From Vibrio sp. 99-70-13A1 (GTDB lineage: Bacteria > Pseudomonadota > Gammaproteobacteria > Enterobacterales > Vibrionaceae): 64,000 bases of DNA. Made by a program: the position numbers and the translations under genes. Shown here one piece after another: positions 32,420-42,351 of this stretch (within the stretch, counting starts at the first letter, position 1; every line of letters starts with the position of its first letter). The notes below the pieces were generated by a model that did not search any database, was not told the DNA's origin, and worked only from the letters and a program-made list of their open reading frames with translations. The stretch spans positions 62,001 through 126,000 of the forward strand of contig NZ_VTXD01000021.1 in assembly GCF_013114625.1 (NCBI RefSeq), given 5' to 3'.

Positions 32420-33538
32420 CTATTTAATTTTTTTGTCCAGGTGAACACCAAGTAATTCTAAACGCCAGCCTTGCATAACATCCGGAAGCTTTTCAGGATT
32501 ACGCTTGTGTTTCCAAACCCAGCTTAGCATTTGATTTAATTGCTTCTTAGACGCTAAAAACTCCGTCGCTAAACCACTCTTTTCAGACGCTAATTTCACT
32601 TCATCTTTCAATACTTTAAAGATTTGTTTGTAACCTGGAAAATCCATCAAGCGCTCAACAACTGCTGGATATTCTTCTTCAGGTGTGTGCTCTGCAAGTT
32701 TCACTATAGAGCTTAATTTTTCCCCGTGACGGCGAACCGAACGAATATCAAACCCTTCTTTTTCCATATCTTTCGGATTTTTCAGTGCAAACCGAGCCAC
32801 AGCCCATAAGTCCTGTTCCTTGAACACGAAGTTAAGCGCGAGATCTCGTTTGATCGCTTCTTTTAGTCGCCAAGTCGCTAATGGCTTAAGAATCGCCAGT
32901 TGATTTGGTTTAAGCTGCCATGCCCCTTTTATATCAAGGTATGCTTTTTCAGGTTCGCTTGGACGAATACGCTTGGCTACTTGCAAAGCCGACTCTTGTT
33001 TGGCGGCATCCCACCAGCCTGCTTCTGTCACTTTATCTAACAGCTTGTTATACATCGGCAATAAGTAGTACACATCTGCTGCTGCGTAATCTAGCTGTTT
33101 TTGGGAAAGCGGACGCGCTAGCCAATCCGTTCGAGACTCACTTTTATCTAAATCGACACCGACAAACTCAGAAACCAATGCAGCAAAACCAGTCGACAAA
33201 CCATGCCCTAAGAAAGCCGCCATGATTTGTGTATCCACCATTGGCGTTGGAGTACAACCAAAAGCATTTTGGAACACTTCAAGGTCTTCACCGCAGGCAT
33301 GCAATACTTTCAATACCGAAGTGTCTTTCAATAAATCGACAAATGGGGTCATTTCATCAAGCGCGACAGGATCGATTAAAGATAATGTTTCACCATCAAA
33401 TAACTGAATTAAACCTAACTGAGGGTAATAGGTTCTTGTTCGCACGAATTCCGTATCGAGCATAACAACATCAGCTTCTCGTGCTTGAAGGCACACTTGC
33501 TCAAGGTCTTTCAATTGGGTAATGATTTGATAGTTCAC
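32420..33538 (-). CDS. rnd: ribonuclease D
   Basis: A 3'-5' exonuclease for tRNA 3'-end maturation. The start is taken as GTG 33538, giving VNYQIITQLKDLEQV like E. coli MNYQ, preceded by GAGAG. A GTG 12 bases upstream lacks a ribosome site. DEDD-family motifs: MLDTEFVRTRTYYPQLGLIQ (residues about 25-45), TQIMAAFLG and the Tyr motif LDYAAADVYYLLPMY. HRDC repeats follow. About 372 residues, normal. It is downstream of fadD, as in E. coli. Confidence 0.95.
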   Translation of the reverse strand: MNYQIITQLKDLEQVCLQAREADVVMLDTEFVRTRTYYPQLGLIQLFDGETLSLIDPVALDEMTPFVDLLKDTSVLKVLHACGEDLEVFQNAFGCTPTPMVDTQIMAAFLGHGLSTGFAALVSEFVGVDLDKSESRTDWLARPLSQKQLDYAAADVYYLLPMYNKLLDKVTEAGWWDAAKQESALQVAKRIRPSEPEKAYLDIKGAWQLKPNQLAILKPLATWRLKEAIKRDLALNFVFKEQDLWAVARFALKNPKDMEKEGFDIRSVRRHGEKLSSIVKLAEHTPEEEYPAVVERLMDFPGYKQIFKVLKDEVKLASEKSGLATEFLASKKQLNQMLSWVWKHKRNPEKLPDVMQGWRLELLGVHLDKKIK

Positions 33539-33572
33539 AAAAACTCTCACTATGTTTCAATAATTGTCGCAT

Positions 33573-33601
33573 ACAAAAATGCCGACATAACTGCCGGCAT
33601 T
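33573..33601 (-). terminator. terminator after fadD
   Basis: Minus-strand stem ATGCCG/CGGCAT (outer part of a longer GCCGGCA/TGTCGGC pairing) followed by TTTTTGT. It lies between fadD and rnd. Confidence 0.75.
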
Positions 33602-33637
33602 CTAACACTTTTCACATGACTTTATTAGATTGTCTGT

Positions 33638-35332
33638 TTACGCACTTTCTAACTCTGCCAACTTAGCATCATTCTCTTCACGTAATACGCGGCGAAGAAT
33701 TTTACCTACGTTTGTTTTAGGTAGCTCTTCTTTAAACTCAACAATTTTAGGAACTTTATAGCCAGTCAAATGCTCACGACAATGGGCAATGATTTCATCT
33801 TTAGTTAAGCTAGGATCACGTTTCACTATGTAAATTTTAACAAGCTCACCAGAAACATCGTTTTCTTGACCAATCGCAGCCACTTCCAACACTTTCCCAT
33901 GAAGAGCAACCACATCTTCGACTTCATTAGGGTAAACATTGAAGCCTGAAACTAAGATCATGTCTTTCTTACGGTCAACAATGTGTAATAAGCCTTCATC
34001 ATCAAACTTAACAATATCACCTGTTGATAACCAACCTTCTTGATTGATCACTTCTTTTGTTGCTTCAGGTCGCTGCCAGTACCCTTGCATCACTTGAGGA
34101 CCACGTACTTGTAGTTCACCAACTTGATCGTTGGCTACTGGCTGTCCTTCATCATCAATAATACGAACTTCAGTTGAAGGTACAGGCAAGCCGATAGCAC
34201 CGGTGTAATCTTTCAGGTCGTATGGGTTACCAGTTACTAGAGGTGCACATTCAGTTAAACCATAACCTTCCAGTAAATGGATGCCTGTGGCTTTTTTCCA
34301 CTGCTCAGCTACCGCGCGTTGAACCGCCATACCACCACCTACAGATAAGCGAAGGTTGCTGAAATCCAGCTCATGGAAATCTTCATTGTTCACCAAGGCA
34401 TTAAACAAGGTATTCACACCTGTGATCGCGGTAAAGGCATTCTTTTGCAATTCTTTGATAAATGCAGGAATGTCTCTTGGGTTGGTAATCAATAAATTTT
34501 GACCACCAATTTCAACGAATAATAGACAGTTAACCGTAAGTGCAAATACGTGATAAAGCGGTAATGCCGTAACGACCAACTCTCGACCTTCTTCAAGTAC
34601 AGGACCATAAGCCCCTTTCGCTTGAAGTACATTCGCAATCATATTTCTGTGAGTAAGAATCGCCCCTTTCGCTACACCCGTTGTACCGCCTGTGTATTGA
34701 AGGAAAGCAATATCATCTCCCGACATAAACGGTTTTACATATTGAAGGCGTCGACCTTTATGCAGTGCTTTTCTAAAAGAGATAGCGCCTGGAAGGTCAT
34801 ACTTTGGCACCATGCCTTTTACGTATTTCACAACGAAATCAACAATCGTACCCTTTGCGCGAGGTAGCATCTGACCTAGGCTAGTTAATACCACGTGTTT
34901 AACTGGTGTGTTATCGACGACTTTTTCTAGTGTACTAGCAAAGTTAGAAACGATAACGATAGCCTTAGCGCCAGAATCATTCAGTTGGTGTTCTAATTCA
35001 CGAGGGGTATACAGTGGGTTCACGTTAACCGCAATCATACCTGCACGTAATACTCCAAATAGAGCGATTGGGTATTGCAGCAAGTTTGGCATCATCAATG
35101 CAACTCGATCGCCTTTTTTAAGCTTCAAGTCATTTTGTAGGTAAGCGGCAAAAGCACGGCTGCGCTCTTCTAACTTACGGAATGTCATAACTGAGCCCAT
35201 ATTCATAAATGCAGGTTGGTCTGCGTATTTCTGAACAGATTGCTCAAACATTTCTACAAGAGATGCGTATTGATCTGGGTTGATCGTTTCTGGTACGTCA
35301 CTTGGGTAGCGTGAAAGCCAAGGTTTATCCAC
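33638..35332 (-). CDS. fadD: long-chain fatty acid-CoA ligase
   Basis: A 564-residue AMP-forming acyl-CoA synthetase. It activates exogenous fatty acids during uptake, after FadL, for beta-oxidation and for FadR signalling. Motifs: the P-loop [12 protein letters not shown] near residue 212, the adenylation motif [12 protein letters not shown], and [20 protein letters not shown] near the C-terminus. Length is normal. It is downstream of an alpha/beta hydrolase gene and upstream of rnd. FadR control is expected from the family, but no site was verified. Confidence 0.96.
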   Translation of the reverse strand: MDKPWLSRYPSDVPETINPDQYASLVEMFEQSVQKYADQPAFMNMGSVMTFRKLEERSRAFAAYLQNDLKLKKGDRVALMMPNLLQYPIALFGVLRAGMIAVNVNPLYTPRELEHQLNDSGAKAIVIVSNFASTLEKVVDNTPVKHVVLTSLGQMLPRAKGTIVDFVVKYVKGMVPKYDLPGAISFRKALHKGRRLQYVKPFMSGDDIAFLQYTGGTTGVAKGAILTHRNMIANVLQAKGAYGPVLEEGRELVVTALPLYHVFALTVNCLLFVEIGGQNLLITNPRDIPAFIKELQKNAFTAITGVNTLFNALVNNEDFHELDFSNLRLSVGGGMAVQRAVAEQWKKATGIHLLEGYGLTECAPLVTGNPYDLKDYTGAIGLPVPSTEVRIIDDEGQPVANDQVGELQVRGPQVMQGYWQRPEATKEVINQEGWLSTGDIVKFDDEGLLHIVDRKKDMILVSGFNVYPNEVEDVVALHGKVLEVAAIGQENDVSGELVKIYIVKRDPSLTKDEIIAHCREHLTGYKVPKIVEFKEELPKTNVGKILRRVLREENDAKLAELESA

Positions 35333-35440
35333 GATGTTACTCCTCGTAATAAGCTGACGACCATAACCGCCGCTATTTTTATATGCGGAGTATTACAGCA
35401 CAGCTTTAGTGCTTGAGCACTAAAAGGCTCAAACACTTGT

Positions 35441-36292
35441 TTAAATTTTGTTAACTACACCAAAAATTAGTTCAGATACCGCTCTGGGATTCTCTAAATG
35501 GCAATGATGACCACCGGAAATAGTCTCTACTTTTAGGTCACTATCAGCTAAGTTGTAGCGATTGTGTTGTAAATGACGAAATCCGTCACTACCTAATATG
35601 ATAAGTTGCGGGCAAGTAATGGATGCCATGATCGCATTCGCATGCTCTTGAGACATTCGATAAAGAGAATCACATTTTAAATTTGAGTCATATCGCCATT
35701 GCCATACACCATCATGCTTCACGACTCCTCTTTCTACAATAGGAGCAATAAGTTCAGGTTTTATATGGTTAGTGATTGATCTTAGCTTTATTGCGTCCTC
35801 AATACTTGCCAAAGGACGTGAAGGTTTTCTGCGATGCCTCTGCCGGCTTAGCACCCCATTTCTCAACCGAGAAACGGTTTGATCAGGTGCTTCAGAAATA
35901 GGTCCATGACCTTCAATTTGAACTAATCCTGATACGTTTTCAGGAAAGGCGGCACTATAACAACTTGCGATTAATGCACCAAGCGAATGTCCCACTAGGA
36001 CCAATCTGTTTGCTGAGATTTTAGACAATACTTGGTGTAAGTCGTCTATATAGTCATGAAAAGGGTAAAAAGCTTGAGGTTTATGAGAAGAGAGCCCATG
36101 ACCCAAAAGGTCAACCGCAATTAAGTGCCCTTCTGAATACAAAGCCGATAACTCTTCCATCACAGTAGAAAAGCTAGAGGAGTTATCTAGCCAACCATGA
36201 ATAAAAACGACCGTCACTGCGGTCGTTTCAGGGGTTCCAATTTCTTGTGTGGCAAACCTGCCATTTGCAAGGGAGTATGATCTTTCAATCAT
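35441..36292 (-). CDS. alpha/beta hydrolase
   Basis: A 283-residue alpha/beta-fold protein. The oxyanion segment is VFIHGWLDNSSSF near residues 28-40. The nucleophile elbow GHSLGALIAS (Ser near 100) and a C-terminal GGHHCHLENP (His near 265) complete the likely triad. No signal peptide. The substrate is unknown. Its place between slp and fadD is kept in Vibrio, which might suggest a lipid-related role, but that is inference from location only. Confidence 0.88.
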   Translation of the reverse strand: MIERSYSLANGRFATQEIGTPETTAVTVVFIHGWLDNSSSFSTVMEELSALYSEGHLIAVDLLGHGLSSHKPQAFYPFHDYIDDLHQVLSKISANRLVLVGHSLGALIASCYSAAFPENVSGLVQIEGHGPISEAPDQTVSRLRNGVLSRQRHRRKPSRPLASIEDAIKLRSITNHIKPELIAPIVERGVVKHDGVWQWRYDSNLKCDSLYRMSQEHANAIMASITCPQLIILGSDGFRHLQHNRYNLADSDLKVETISGGHHCHLENPRAVSELIFGVVNKI

Positions 36293-36336
36293 TTGGATGT
36301 GCCGTCATTTTTATATAAGCTCACTGTGTCTTCTAT

Positions 36337-36406
36337 CCTTAAATCCACTTTTAGTTTCAAGAGACTCTTATCGTCAAATCTACTTCTATCGTCAAGTCTA
36401 CTTTGG
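36337..36406. repeat. degenerate 18-bp-period tandem array upstream of the hydrolase gene
   Basis: Four units of 17-18 bases: ccttaaatccactttta, gtttcaagagactctta, tcgtcaaatctacttcta, tcgtcaagtctactttgg. The last two differ at three positions. It occupies most of the slp-hydrolase gap. Confidence 0.65.
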
Positions 36407-36434
36407 TCATACTCCTAAGCCAGTAATCTATGGC

Positions 36435-36995
36435 TTACTCAACATCCTGAACGACTCTGCCTTGAGTTGGCATAGTTCTAAAGTTACGACAATGTAAACT
36501 GCGGCAAGAGTAGTACGTTGGGCCAAAATCATTCACCATCACTCTCTCTTTAATTTGCCATAAACGATGATTGTAAATATCCATCACTGGGAAGGTATAA
36601 GGGAACTCACCGATGTTGCCATCTTCTGTACCTGTTGATGTACCAACCAGAGTAATTAATCGACCTTCAGCAAAACTTAAAGGCTCAAGGTAACCATCGA
36701 TGTAGCCAACAAAGCGTCCACTAGGCTCAGCATTGATGTCTGGCTTTCCATCCTGTGAAATCGGTAAATTGACCACTTCAATTCGAGTTTGATTCTCTAG
36801 GTTTGTGACTTTTGCAATCACACCACCTAATCGAACATCATTTGCTTCAGGTAATTGGTTAACCCACTTCTGATAGTCTGTGATCACAGCTTCAGAGTTA
36901 GCCTCTAGTTCGGTTGGCAGTGTAGAGCAGCCCATCACCAGAGCGGAAAATACAATAAGAAAAATAAAACGAAATTTAGGAAATAGAGAAAACAT
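36435..36995 (-). CDS. Slp family outer-membrane lipoprotein
   Basis: About 186 residues from ATG 36995, chosen because AAGG lies nine bases upstream. An ATG at 37004 would overlap that site. The signal peptide ends in the lipobox V-M-G-C. The rest matches Slp/YeaY proteins (DYQKWVNQLPEANDVRLGGV, GYIDGYLEPLSFAEGRLITL). E. coli Slp proteins are starvation- or stationary-phase-induced lipoproteins. The yeaY-fadD neighbourhood is the same in E. coli. Confidence 0.88.
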   Translation of the reverse strand: MFSLFPKFRFIFLIVFSALVMGCSTLPTELEANSEAVITDYQKWVNQLPEANDVRLGGVIAKVTNLENQTRIEVVNLPISQDGKPDINAEPSGRFVGYIDGYLEPLSFAEGRLITLVGTSTGTEDGNIGEFPYTFPVMDIYNHRLWQIKERVMVNDFGPTYYSCRSLHCRNFRTMPTQGRVVQDVE

Positions 36996-37034
36996 GATGA
37001 GCATCCTTAAAGCAGGAGAAAAGAAAATTCAGGG

Positions 37035-37340
37035 TTAGATATAGATATCGACTCCGATAAGCTTGGCAAGTTCCTCTTTTTTGGCTTGATTCATCACATC
37101 CATATATTCTTCCATCGCTCGGCGAGCCCGCCCTTCTGGGAGATCATACTGAAGTTGGGCCTTATGAATATCCGATTCTTGGACATGACGAATAGAGTGA
37201 GAGACAGCATTCGCAACTTTTGTGGGTTGCCCTACAGACCCTTTGTTATCACCCTTTTTTACTTCATTCTTTTTATTGGTTCGATTGGTCTTTTGAGTAT
37301 TGCCTATCGAAGAAGGGGGTAATCCATTAATCGAAACCAT
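37035..37340 (-). CDS. small conserved hypothetical protein
   Basis: A 101-residue hydrophilic protein. The N-terminal half is a low-complexity basic Asn/Lys linker. The C-terminal half is a conserved-looking helical block (RRAMEEYMDVMNQAKKEELA, ending GVDIYI). No signal peptide, no known motif. The layout loosely recalls FlgM-type anti-sigma proteins but without their defining residues, so I do not assign that. Between slp and tsaB, about 200 bases from tsaB. Confidence 0.7.
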   Translation of the reverse strand: MVSINGLPPSSIGNTQKTNRTNKKNEVKKGDNKGSVGQPTKVANAVSHSIRHVQESDIHKAQLQYDLPEGRARRAMEEYMDVMNQAKKEELAKLIGVDIYI

Positions 37341-37450
37341 AATAGCCTCCGAATTTGATGATTAACCTGATTACGCCATCAGGTTAATCATACTCTGCGA
37401 TAAATAAACATTTCAGTAATGACTTAAACTGTCAAAGTAACAGTCTAGCG

Positions 37451-37524
37451 ACTAAACAGCTTATAAAGACTAATTAACCTATAAAGGACCAATCAACTTA
37501 TAAAAAAACAATCAGCTTTTAAAT
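37451..37524. repeat. degenerate 18-bp-period tandem array upstream of the small hypothetical, next to the tsaB stop
   Basis: Four consecutive units: actaaacagcttataaag, actaattaacctataaag, gaccaatcaacttataaaa, aaacaatcagcttttaaat. They share the core A-x-C-x-x-x-TATAAA. It directly follows the end of tsaB in the 37341-37540 gap; nothing else is seen there. Confidence 0.65.
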
Positions 37525-37540
37525 ACGCAGCCTGAAAAGT

Positions 37541-38242
37541 TTACTCGCGACCTGGCAGTTTTTTCCAAGCCACTTTATCACGTAGATAAACAGGTGCAGA
37601 TTGTTCAGCTTCAACTGCTTTACCTTCAGCAAAAGCAAATTGAGCAAGAAAAGCAATATCCTGTGCTTCTGGGAATAACACATCGCTCTCTTTACTATTC
37701 AACTCAATGGTATCCATATGCTCAGCATACGCTTCCCAACCAGTTCCCACTTTAGACCATGTCAGCTCGTCTCGTTGAACTTGCTCAACTAAATCACTTG
37801 GCGCAATAACATACTCTGCATCAATCGCTGCCCAGCTTCCGTCTTGCTCACGGCTATAACGTCCCCAGTAAACTTCACTCATACGAGCATCAATTGCGCT
37901 AGCAACATGTGTATCACCTTGCTTGCGGTAACAGCCTTGTGCCATTGCAGCCAAAGTAGAGATCCCTACCATTGGCAACTCGGCTCCAAATGCTAAACCT
38001 TGAGCAATACCTATACCAATACGAACTCCAGTAAAGCTTCCTGGACCTTGCCCAAAAGCAATCGCGTCAAGTTCATTTAATGTCATACCGGCTTCTTTCA
38101 GTACTTCATCAACCATAGGTAAAATCTTTTTTGTGTGGTCACGAGGTGCCACTTCGCTGCGTGCAAACACTTGTTCGCCAACCATCAATGCCACTGAACA
38201 GTTTTCAGTAGCGGTATCTACTGCAAGAATTTTTGCGCTCAT
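37541..38242 (-). CDS. tsaB: tRNA threonylcarbamoyladenosine modification protein TsaB
   Basis: A 233-residue actin-fold partner of TsaD/TsaE for t6A37 formation in ANN-decoding tRNAs. It starts [20 protein letters not shown] and carries the ASKHA signature [15 protein letters not shown] near residue 63. Its length matches E. coli TsaB (YeaZ). It is downstream of yoaA, as in E. coli. Confidence 0.96.
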   Translation of the reverse strand: MSAKILAVDTATENCSVALMVGEQVFARSEVAPRDHTKKILPMVDEVLKEAGMTLNELDAIAFGQGPGSFTGVRIGIGIAQGLAFGAELPMVGISTLAAMAQGCYRKQGDTHVASAIDARMSEVYWGRYSREQDGSWAAIDAEYVIAPSDLVEQVQRDELTWSKVGTGWEAYAEHMDTIELNSKESDVLFPEAQDIAFLAQFAFAEGKAVEAEQSAPVYLRDKVAWKKLPGRE

Positions 38243-38299
38243 TAACGTCTCAAATAATCTTTGTTTGGTATTAAATAATGGCTAAACCAGAGTAACGTT

Positions 38300-40228
38300 T
38301 TAGTCATCCGTTACTGTTGAATGTTTAGCTAAGAAATCTTTTATGACCCCTAAATCACGAGTACGAGGTATTGGCGGTAAACTTGCCAAAAATATGCCTC
38401 CGTAATCACGGGTGACCAAGCGGTTATCACAAATAATCAAAGCACCACGATCTCGTTTATCACGAATCAATCGCCCTACTCCTTGCTTCAATGTAATAAC
38501 AGCATCAGGTAACTGTACTTGTGCAAACGGCTCACCCCCTTTTAGCTTACAGTCCTCAATTCGAGCCTTTAATAAAGGATCATCTGGGGCTGTAAAGGGT
38601 AATTTATCAATGATAACACAGCTTAATGCGTCGCCCCTAACGTCTATCCCTTCCCAAAAAGCGCCTGTTGCCACCAGCAATGCGTTACCTAATTCCATAA
38701 ATTCTGCCAACGTTTTTTGCTTACTTGTCTCACCTTGTAGCAACACTGGCACACTCAATGTTTCACGAAAACGCTCACCCAACTCTTTCATCATGCTGTG
38801 GGAAGTACACAAGAAAAAACAGCGACCTTGGTTTTGTTCAATTACAGGCGTTAACATACGCACCAGTTTATCTGCAAGCCCAGGGCTATTGGGTTCAGGT
38901 AGGTAACGAGGGACACACAATCGAGCTTGACTTGGGAAATCAAATGGGCTTGGTAATGAAAACTGGGACTCAGGCTTCAACCCCAAGCGAGAGGTGAAGT
39001 GGTCGAAATCATCGGATACAGCTAGAGTTGCCGAAGTGAAAACCCACGCTCCTGGTTTGAGTTGAATTTGCTCATGAAATTTATCAGCTACTGATAACGG
39101 AGTAATATGTAAGGCAAAGTGTCTTGGTGTCGTATCGTACCAATAGGAATATCCCGTAATTGACACGTCACAAACACGTTCAATCCGCGCTTTAATCATG
39201 TTCGCGCGTTCAAAAGCGGTATCCAGCAGTTGGCTGCGCCCTAGGGCGAGTTTTAATACATCGACAGCCAGTTGCAACGCATCTTGGAGGCGTAATAGCT
39301 CTCTAGCAATCGACTCAGACTTTAAGGCTTCACGCCAATTTCCACGAAACCCCGTGTCGCCTAAGACAATCCTCATATCCATTGCCGACTGAACCAGTTT
39401 ATCACCCACCTTCTGTAACTGACGCATGTCTTTTGCTTCGGTGCGATAGCCAATTTCAATATCTTTTGCGAGTTCTTGTACTTGTCGACTAGATACCGAT
39501 TGACCAAAATATTGACTCGCAATATCTGGGAGTTGATGCGCTTCATCGAAAATAAACACATCAGCTTCTGGGATCAGCTCGCCAAAGCCCGTTTCCTTTA
39601 TCGCTAAATCCGCTAGAAATAAGTGGTGATTCACCACAACCACATCCGAATCCATGGCTCTTTTACGGGCTTTCAGAACAAAACAGTCCGTGTAACTCGG
39701 GCACTCTTTACCTAAACAATTATCATTGGTAGAAGTAATGGTTGGAATGATCACGCTGTCTTCAGCTATATCGTCGCAATCCCCTAAGTCTCCCGTTTTT
39801 GTACTTGATGACCAAGAGCGAACTTTGACGAGCTGTGCAAGAAGTGTGGGATCAGAATGCATACCATGGCTTTCAACCATCTGTCGACTTAATCTATCTA
39901 AACAAAGATAGTTAGAACGCCCTTTTAATAACGCAACTTGTCCATAGTAGCCAAGCGCATCAACCATTAAAGGTAAGTCACGGTGATACAGTTGTTCTTG
40001 TAGATTCTTGGACCCCGTACTTATGATGATTTTTTTACCGCTAAGTAATGCTGGCACTAGGTAAGCGAACGTTTTACCCGTTCCGGTCCCTGCTTCAACG
40101 ACTAGTTGCCCTTCAGATTGAATAGCTTTTGAAACAGCTTCGGCCATATCCAATTGAGCTTGTCGCGGCTGAAACCCTGGGATTGCTTTGCCAAGCGCAC
40201 CATTCGCAGAAAAGGTTTTAGAAATCAT
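38300..40228 (-). CDS. yoaA: DinG-family ATP-dependent DNA helicase YoaA
   Basis: A 642-residue XPD-like superfamily 2 helicase. Walker A VEAGTGTGKTFAYLVPAL is near residues 44-61. The iron-sulphur cluster cysteines are spaced around CLDRL, CLGKECPSYTDCFVLKAR. DEAH box is in IFDEAHQLPD, and the C-terminal motif VI QGVGRLIRDKRDRGAL. In E. coli YoaA binds HolC and helps repair stalled forks. It is upstream of tsaB, normal order. Confidence 0.95.
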   Translation of the reverse strand: MISKTFSANGALGKAIPGFQPRQAQLDMAEAVSKAIQSEGQLVVEAGTGTGKTFAYLVPALLSGKKIIISTGSKNLQEQLYHRDLPLMVDALGYYGQVALLKGRSNYLCLDRLSRQMVESHGMHSDPTLLAQLVKVRSWSSSTKTGDLGDCDDIAEDSVIIPTITSTNDNCLGKECPSYTDCFVLKARKRAMDSDVVVVNHHLFLADLAIKETGFGELIPEADVFIFDEAHQLPDIASQYFGQSVSSRQVQELAKDIEIGYRTEAKDMRQLQKVGDKLVQSAMDMRIVLGDTGFRGNWREALKSESIARELLRLQDALQLAVDVLKLALGRSQLLDTAFERANMIKARIERVCDVSITGYSYWYDTTPRHFALHITPLSVADKFHEQIQLKPGAWVFTSATLAVSDDFDHFTSRLGLKPESQFSLPSPFDFPSQARLCVPRYLPEPNSPGLADKLVRMLTPVIEQNQGRCFFLCTSHSMMKELGERFRETLSVPVLLQGETSKQKTLAEFMELGNALLVATGAFWEGIDVRGDALSCVIIDKLPFTAPDDPLLKARIEDCKLKGGEPFAQVQLPDAVITLKQGVGRLIRDKRDRGALIICDNRLVTRDYGGIFLASLPPIPRTRDLGVIKDFLAKHSTVTDD

Positions 40229-40347
40229 AAAGTACGATATAGAGAGTAAACAGAAGAGGAATTATGTCAGGTTTAGTGAGCCGGCGCGAATCAAGAATGA
40301 CTTCGCACCGGGGTGTTCGGAATGTATTGCGAAAAACTCAGTATAAA

Positions 40348-40548
40348 TTATTTACGGTTAAGGTAACGAGATAACCAAGGAGCTGCGCCGAAACCGTTTT
40401 CTGATGGTTGCATGGCTTTAGCAGCTTCTGTTGGTGATGCTTTGCTTTCCCACATTTCAGCCAGGACATCATCGTCCATTTGCTCATCACCCAGTAGCGA
40501 GCTTACTCGTTCGCAATACAGTTTTTTTGCTAGTAACTCTTTATCCAT
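40348..40548 (-). CDS. small conserved hypothetical protein
   Basis: A 66-residue protein from ATG 40548, which follows a clear GGTGG ribosome site. A GTG nine bases upstream overlaps that site and is rejected. Acidic and helical (EQMDDDVLAEMWESKASPTE), no membrane helix, no motif I recognise. It lies alone between yoaA and the divergent purU gene. Confidence 0.72.
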   Translation of the reverse strand: MDKELLAKKLYCERVSSLLGDEQMDDDVLAEMWESKASPTEAAKAMQPSENGFGAAPWLSRYLNRK

Positions 40549-40765
40549 AAATACCACCTTTGTTAACGCTATAGCGAAGTCGCTATAAGTGACAAATCAA
40601 CCATCGAAGAAAATTTATTAATCCATAAAATGCATGGTAGATTTTGTTGAAAGCAAAATAATGATAGATTAATTGTAGCTCTGATATTGCGGCTTAGCTC
40701 ACCGTTCGGCAGGTCGATATTTAATTCAGAGAACAAAAAAAACATTTCATGGAAGTAGGATGCAA

Positions 40766-41599
40766 ATGGAAAAGAAAACACTGCTAACACACTGTACCGA
40801 TGCCCCAGGTCTAATATCAAAAATAACGAATATTTGTTATAAACATCAGCTTAATATTATTCATAATAATGAGTTTGTAGATAACACCAGCGGTCACTTT
40901 TTCATGCGTACAGAGCTAGAAGGATATTTCAATGATGAAACCTTACTGGCTGATTTAGACCAAGCTTTACCGAGCAATGCAAAACGCACTCTTATCGGTT
41001 CTTCACGCAAACGCGTTGTCATTCTAGTGACAAAAGAAGCGCATTGTCTTGGCGATATTTTAATGAAAAATTTTGATGGCAGCCTAGATGTAGACATCGC
41101 TGCCGTTGTAGGTAACTACGATACGCTGCAAAGCCTAACTGAGCGTTTTGATATTCCTTATCATCACGTTTCACACGAAGGGCTGAATCGTGAAGAGCAT
41201 GAGCAGAAAATGCTTGAAGTGATCGACACTTACGAAGCCGATTATTTAGTTCTCGCGAAATATATGCGAGTACTTACTCCTGGCTTCGTCGAAAGATACA
41301 ATCACAAAATCATTAACATCCACCACAGCTTCTTGCCTGCATTTATTGGTGCAAAACCTTATCAGCAAGCTTATGAGCGTGGTGTGAAGATTATTGGTGC
41401 AACCGCTCACTTTGTAACAAACGACCTAGATGAAGGGCCTATCATTAAGCAAGATGTAATCCCTGTGGATCATAACTTTAGCGCGAAAGATATGGCACAA
41501 GCTGGTCGAGATGTTGAAAAAAATGTTCTTAGCAAAGCACTGAATAAAGTGATTAACGACCACGTTTTTGTATACGGCAATAAAACCGTCATCTTATAA
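40766..41599 (+). CDS. purU: formyltetrahydrofolate deformylase
   Basis: Hydrolyses 10-formyl-THF to formate and THF, balancing one-carbon units. An N-terminal ACT domain (LTHCTDAPGLISKITNICYK) is followed by the formyltransferase-like domain with the catalytic motif KIINIHHSFLPAFIGAKPYQ and GATAHFV. I prefer the ATG giving MEKKTLL, with AGG six bases upstream. The ATG six bases earlier is also possible. About 277-279 residues, close to E. coli PurU. Confidence 0.95.
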   Translation: MEKKTLLTHCTDAPGLISKITNICYKHQLNIIHNNEFVDNTSGHFFMRTELEGYFNDETLLADLDQALPSNAKRTLIGSSRKRVVILVTKEAHCLGDILMKNFDGSLDVDIAAVVGNYDTLQSLTERFDIPYHHVSHEGLNREEHEQKMLEVIDTYEADYLVLAKYMRVLTPGFVERYNHKIINIHHSFLPAFIGAKPYQQAYERGVKIIGATAHFVTNDLDEGPIIKQDVIPVDHNFSAKDMAQAGRDVEKNVLSKALNKVINDHVFVYGNKTVIL

Positions 41600-41687
41600 A
41601 AATACATTGCGTTAAAGCAGTTTTCGTAAAAGCACATTACGCTTAAGAAAATACATCACGAATGAAAACGTGTTGTAGATAAACTTT

Positions 41688-41720
41688 AAAGGGTTGGCAC
41701 AAACGCCAACCTTTTTGTTT
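41688..41720 (+). terminator. terminator after purU
   Basis: Perfect stem GGTTGGC/GCCAACC with a 6-base loop, then TTTTTGTTTTT. About 90 bases past the purU stop. The intervening bases hold loosely repeated CGTTAAAG/CGCTTAAG elements. Confidence 0.88.
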
Positions 41721-41754
41721 TTCAGAAAAGAAAAATTGAGATTAATCGAACTAT

Positions 41755-42351
41755 CTAGCCTTCCTGCTCAGACTCAACTATTTTCTTCAATGAATGCGGG
41801 TGTAATTTGATACAAATCCCCTGATACTTGAAAGCCACCGTCGGATTGTTTAAGCGCTCTCCCTCACCTTTCGGGCTAGATAACTTAATCTTCACGCCTT
41901 CTTCAGCGATAGTTTTCATTTTCAACGCAAACATCGGATACGTTTCTTTTAAGTCCGCTAAATATTCATCGGCCGTTTGCGCGTGTGATGGGATGACAAA
42001 CTCGACGTGCTCCCAATCTTGGCTTGGGTAAACTTTGCCTTCTGCTGGATATGGCAACTCTAAGCATTCAATTTTCCAACCACGGCTTTGTAGCGGTTTA
42101 TCAAACGCCAACACGATGATTGGACGACCATTGATCATCGCTTCTGAAATAGTAGAACCATATTCAGACCATGCTTGATGAGCAGCTTTTGCTAATTCAG
42201 TTTCGTTAATACGCAGCGCAATGTGGTCTGCTTGAGCAAAACTCAAATCCAATCCAAGCTTATTTCCTAAGTCTTCGATCTGCTCCATAAAATCGTCTAA
42301 ACGTGCGAACATTTGGGCTGGCTCTAATGCCGCTTGCTGTAGGCTCATCAT
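41755..42351 (-). CDS. yecM: YecM family VOC-fold protein
   Basis: A 198-residue protein resembling E. coli YecM (ADHIALRINETELAKAAHQA, NGRPIIVLAFDKPLQSRGWK, SSPKGEGERLNNPTVAFK). It has a vicinal-oxygen-chelate fold with His/Glu residues (H43, E133 region) placed to bind a metal. No substrate is known. It is divergent from argS, the same pairing as in E. coli. Confidence 0.9.
   Translation of the reverse strand: MMSLQQAALEPAQMFARLDDFMEQIEDLGNKLGLDLSFAQADHIALRINETELAKAAHQAWSEYGSTISEAMINGRPIIVLAFDKPLQSRGWKIECLELPYPAEGKVYPSQDWEHVEFVIPSHAQTADEYLADLKETYPMFALKMKTIAEEGVKIKLSSPKGEGERLNNPTVAFKYQGICIKLHPHSLKKIVESEQEG

Noticed and set aside
37035..37340. FlgM-type anti-sigma-28 factor
   Set aside because: Size and disordered N-terminus fit, but the diagnostic C-terminal FlgM residues are not visible and no flagellar genes are near.
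40558..40765. Riboswitch upstream of purU
   Set aside because: No recognisable conserved core or terminator/anti-terminator pairing was found in the 200-base gap.
41600..41690. Another period-18 array after purU
   Set aside because: CGTTAAAG/CGTAAAAG/CGCTTAAG elements recur, but spacing is irregular (about 15-19 bases); too weak to list.
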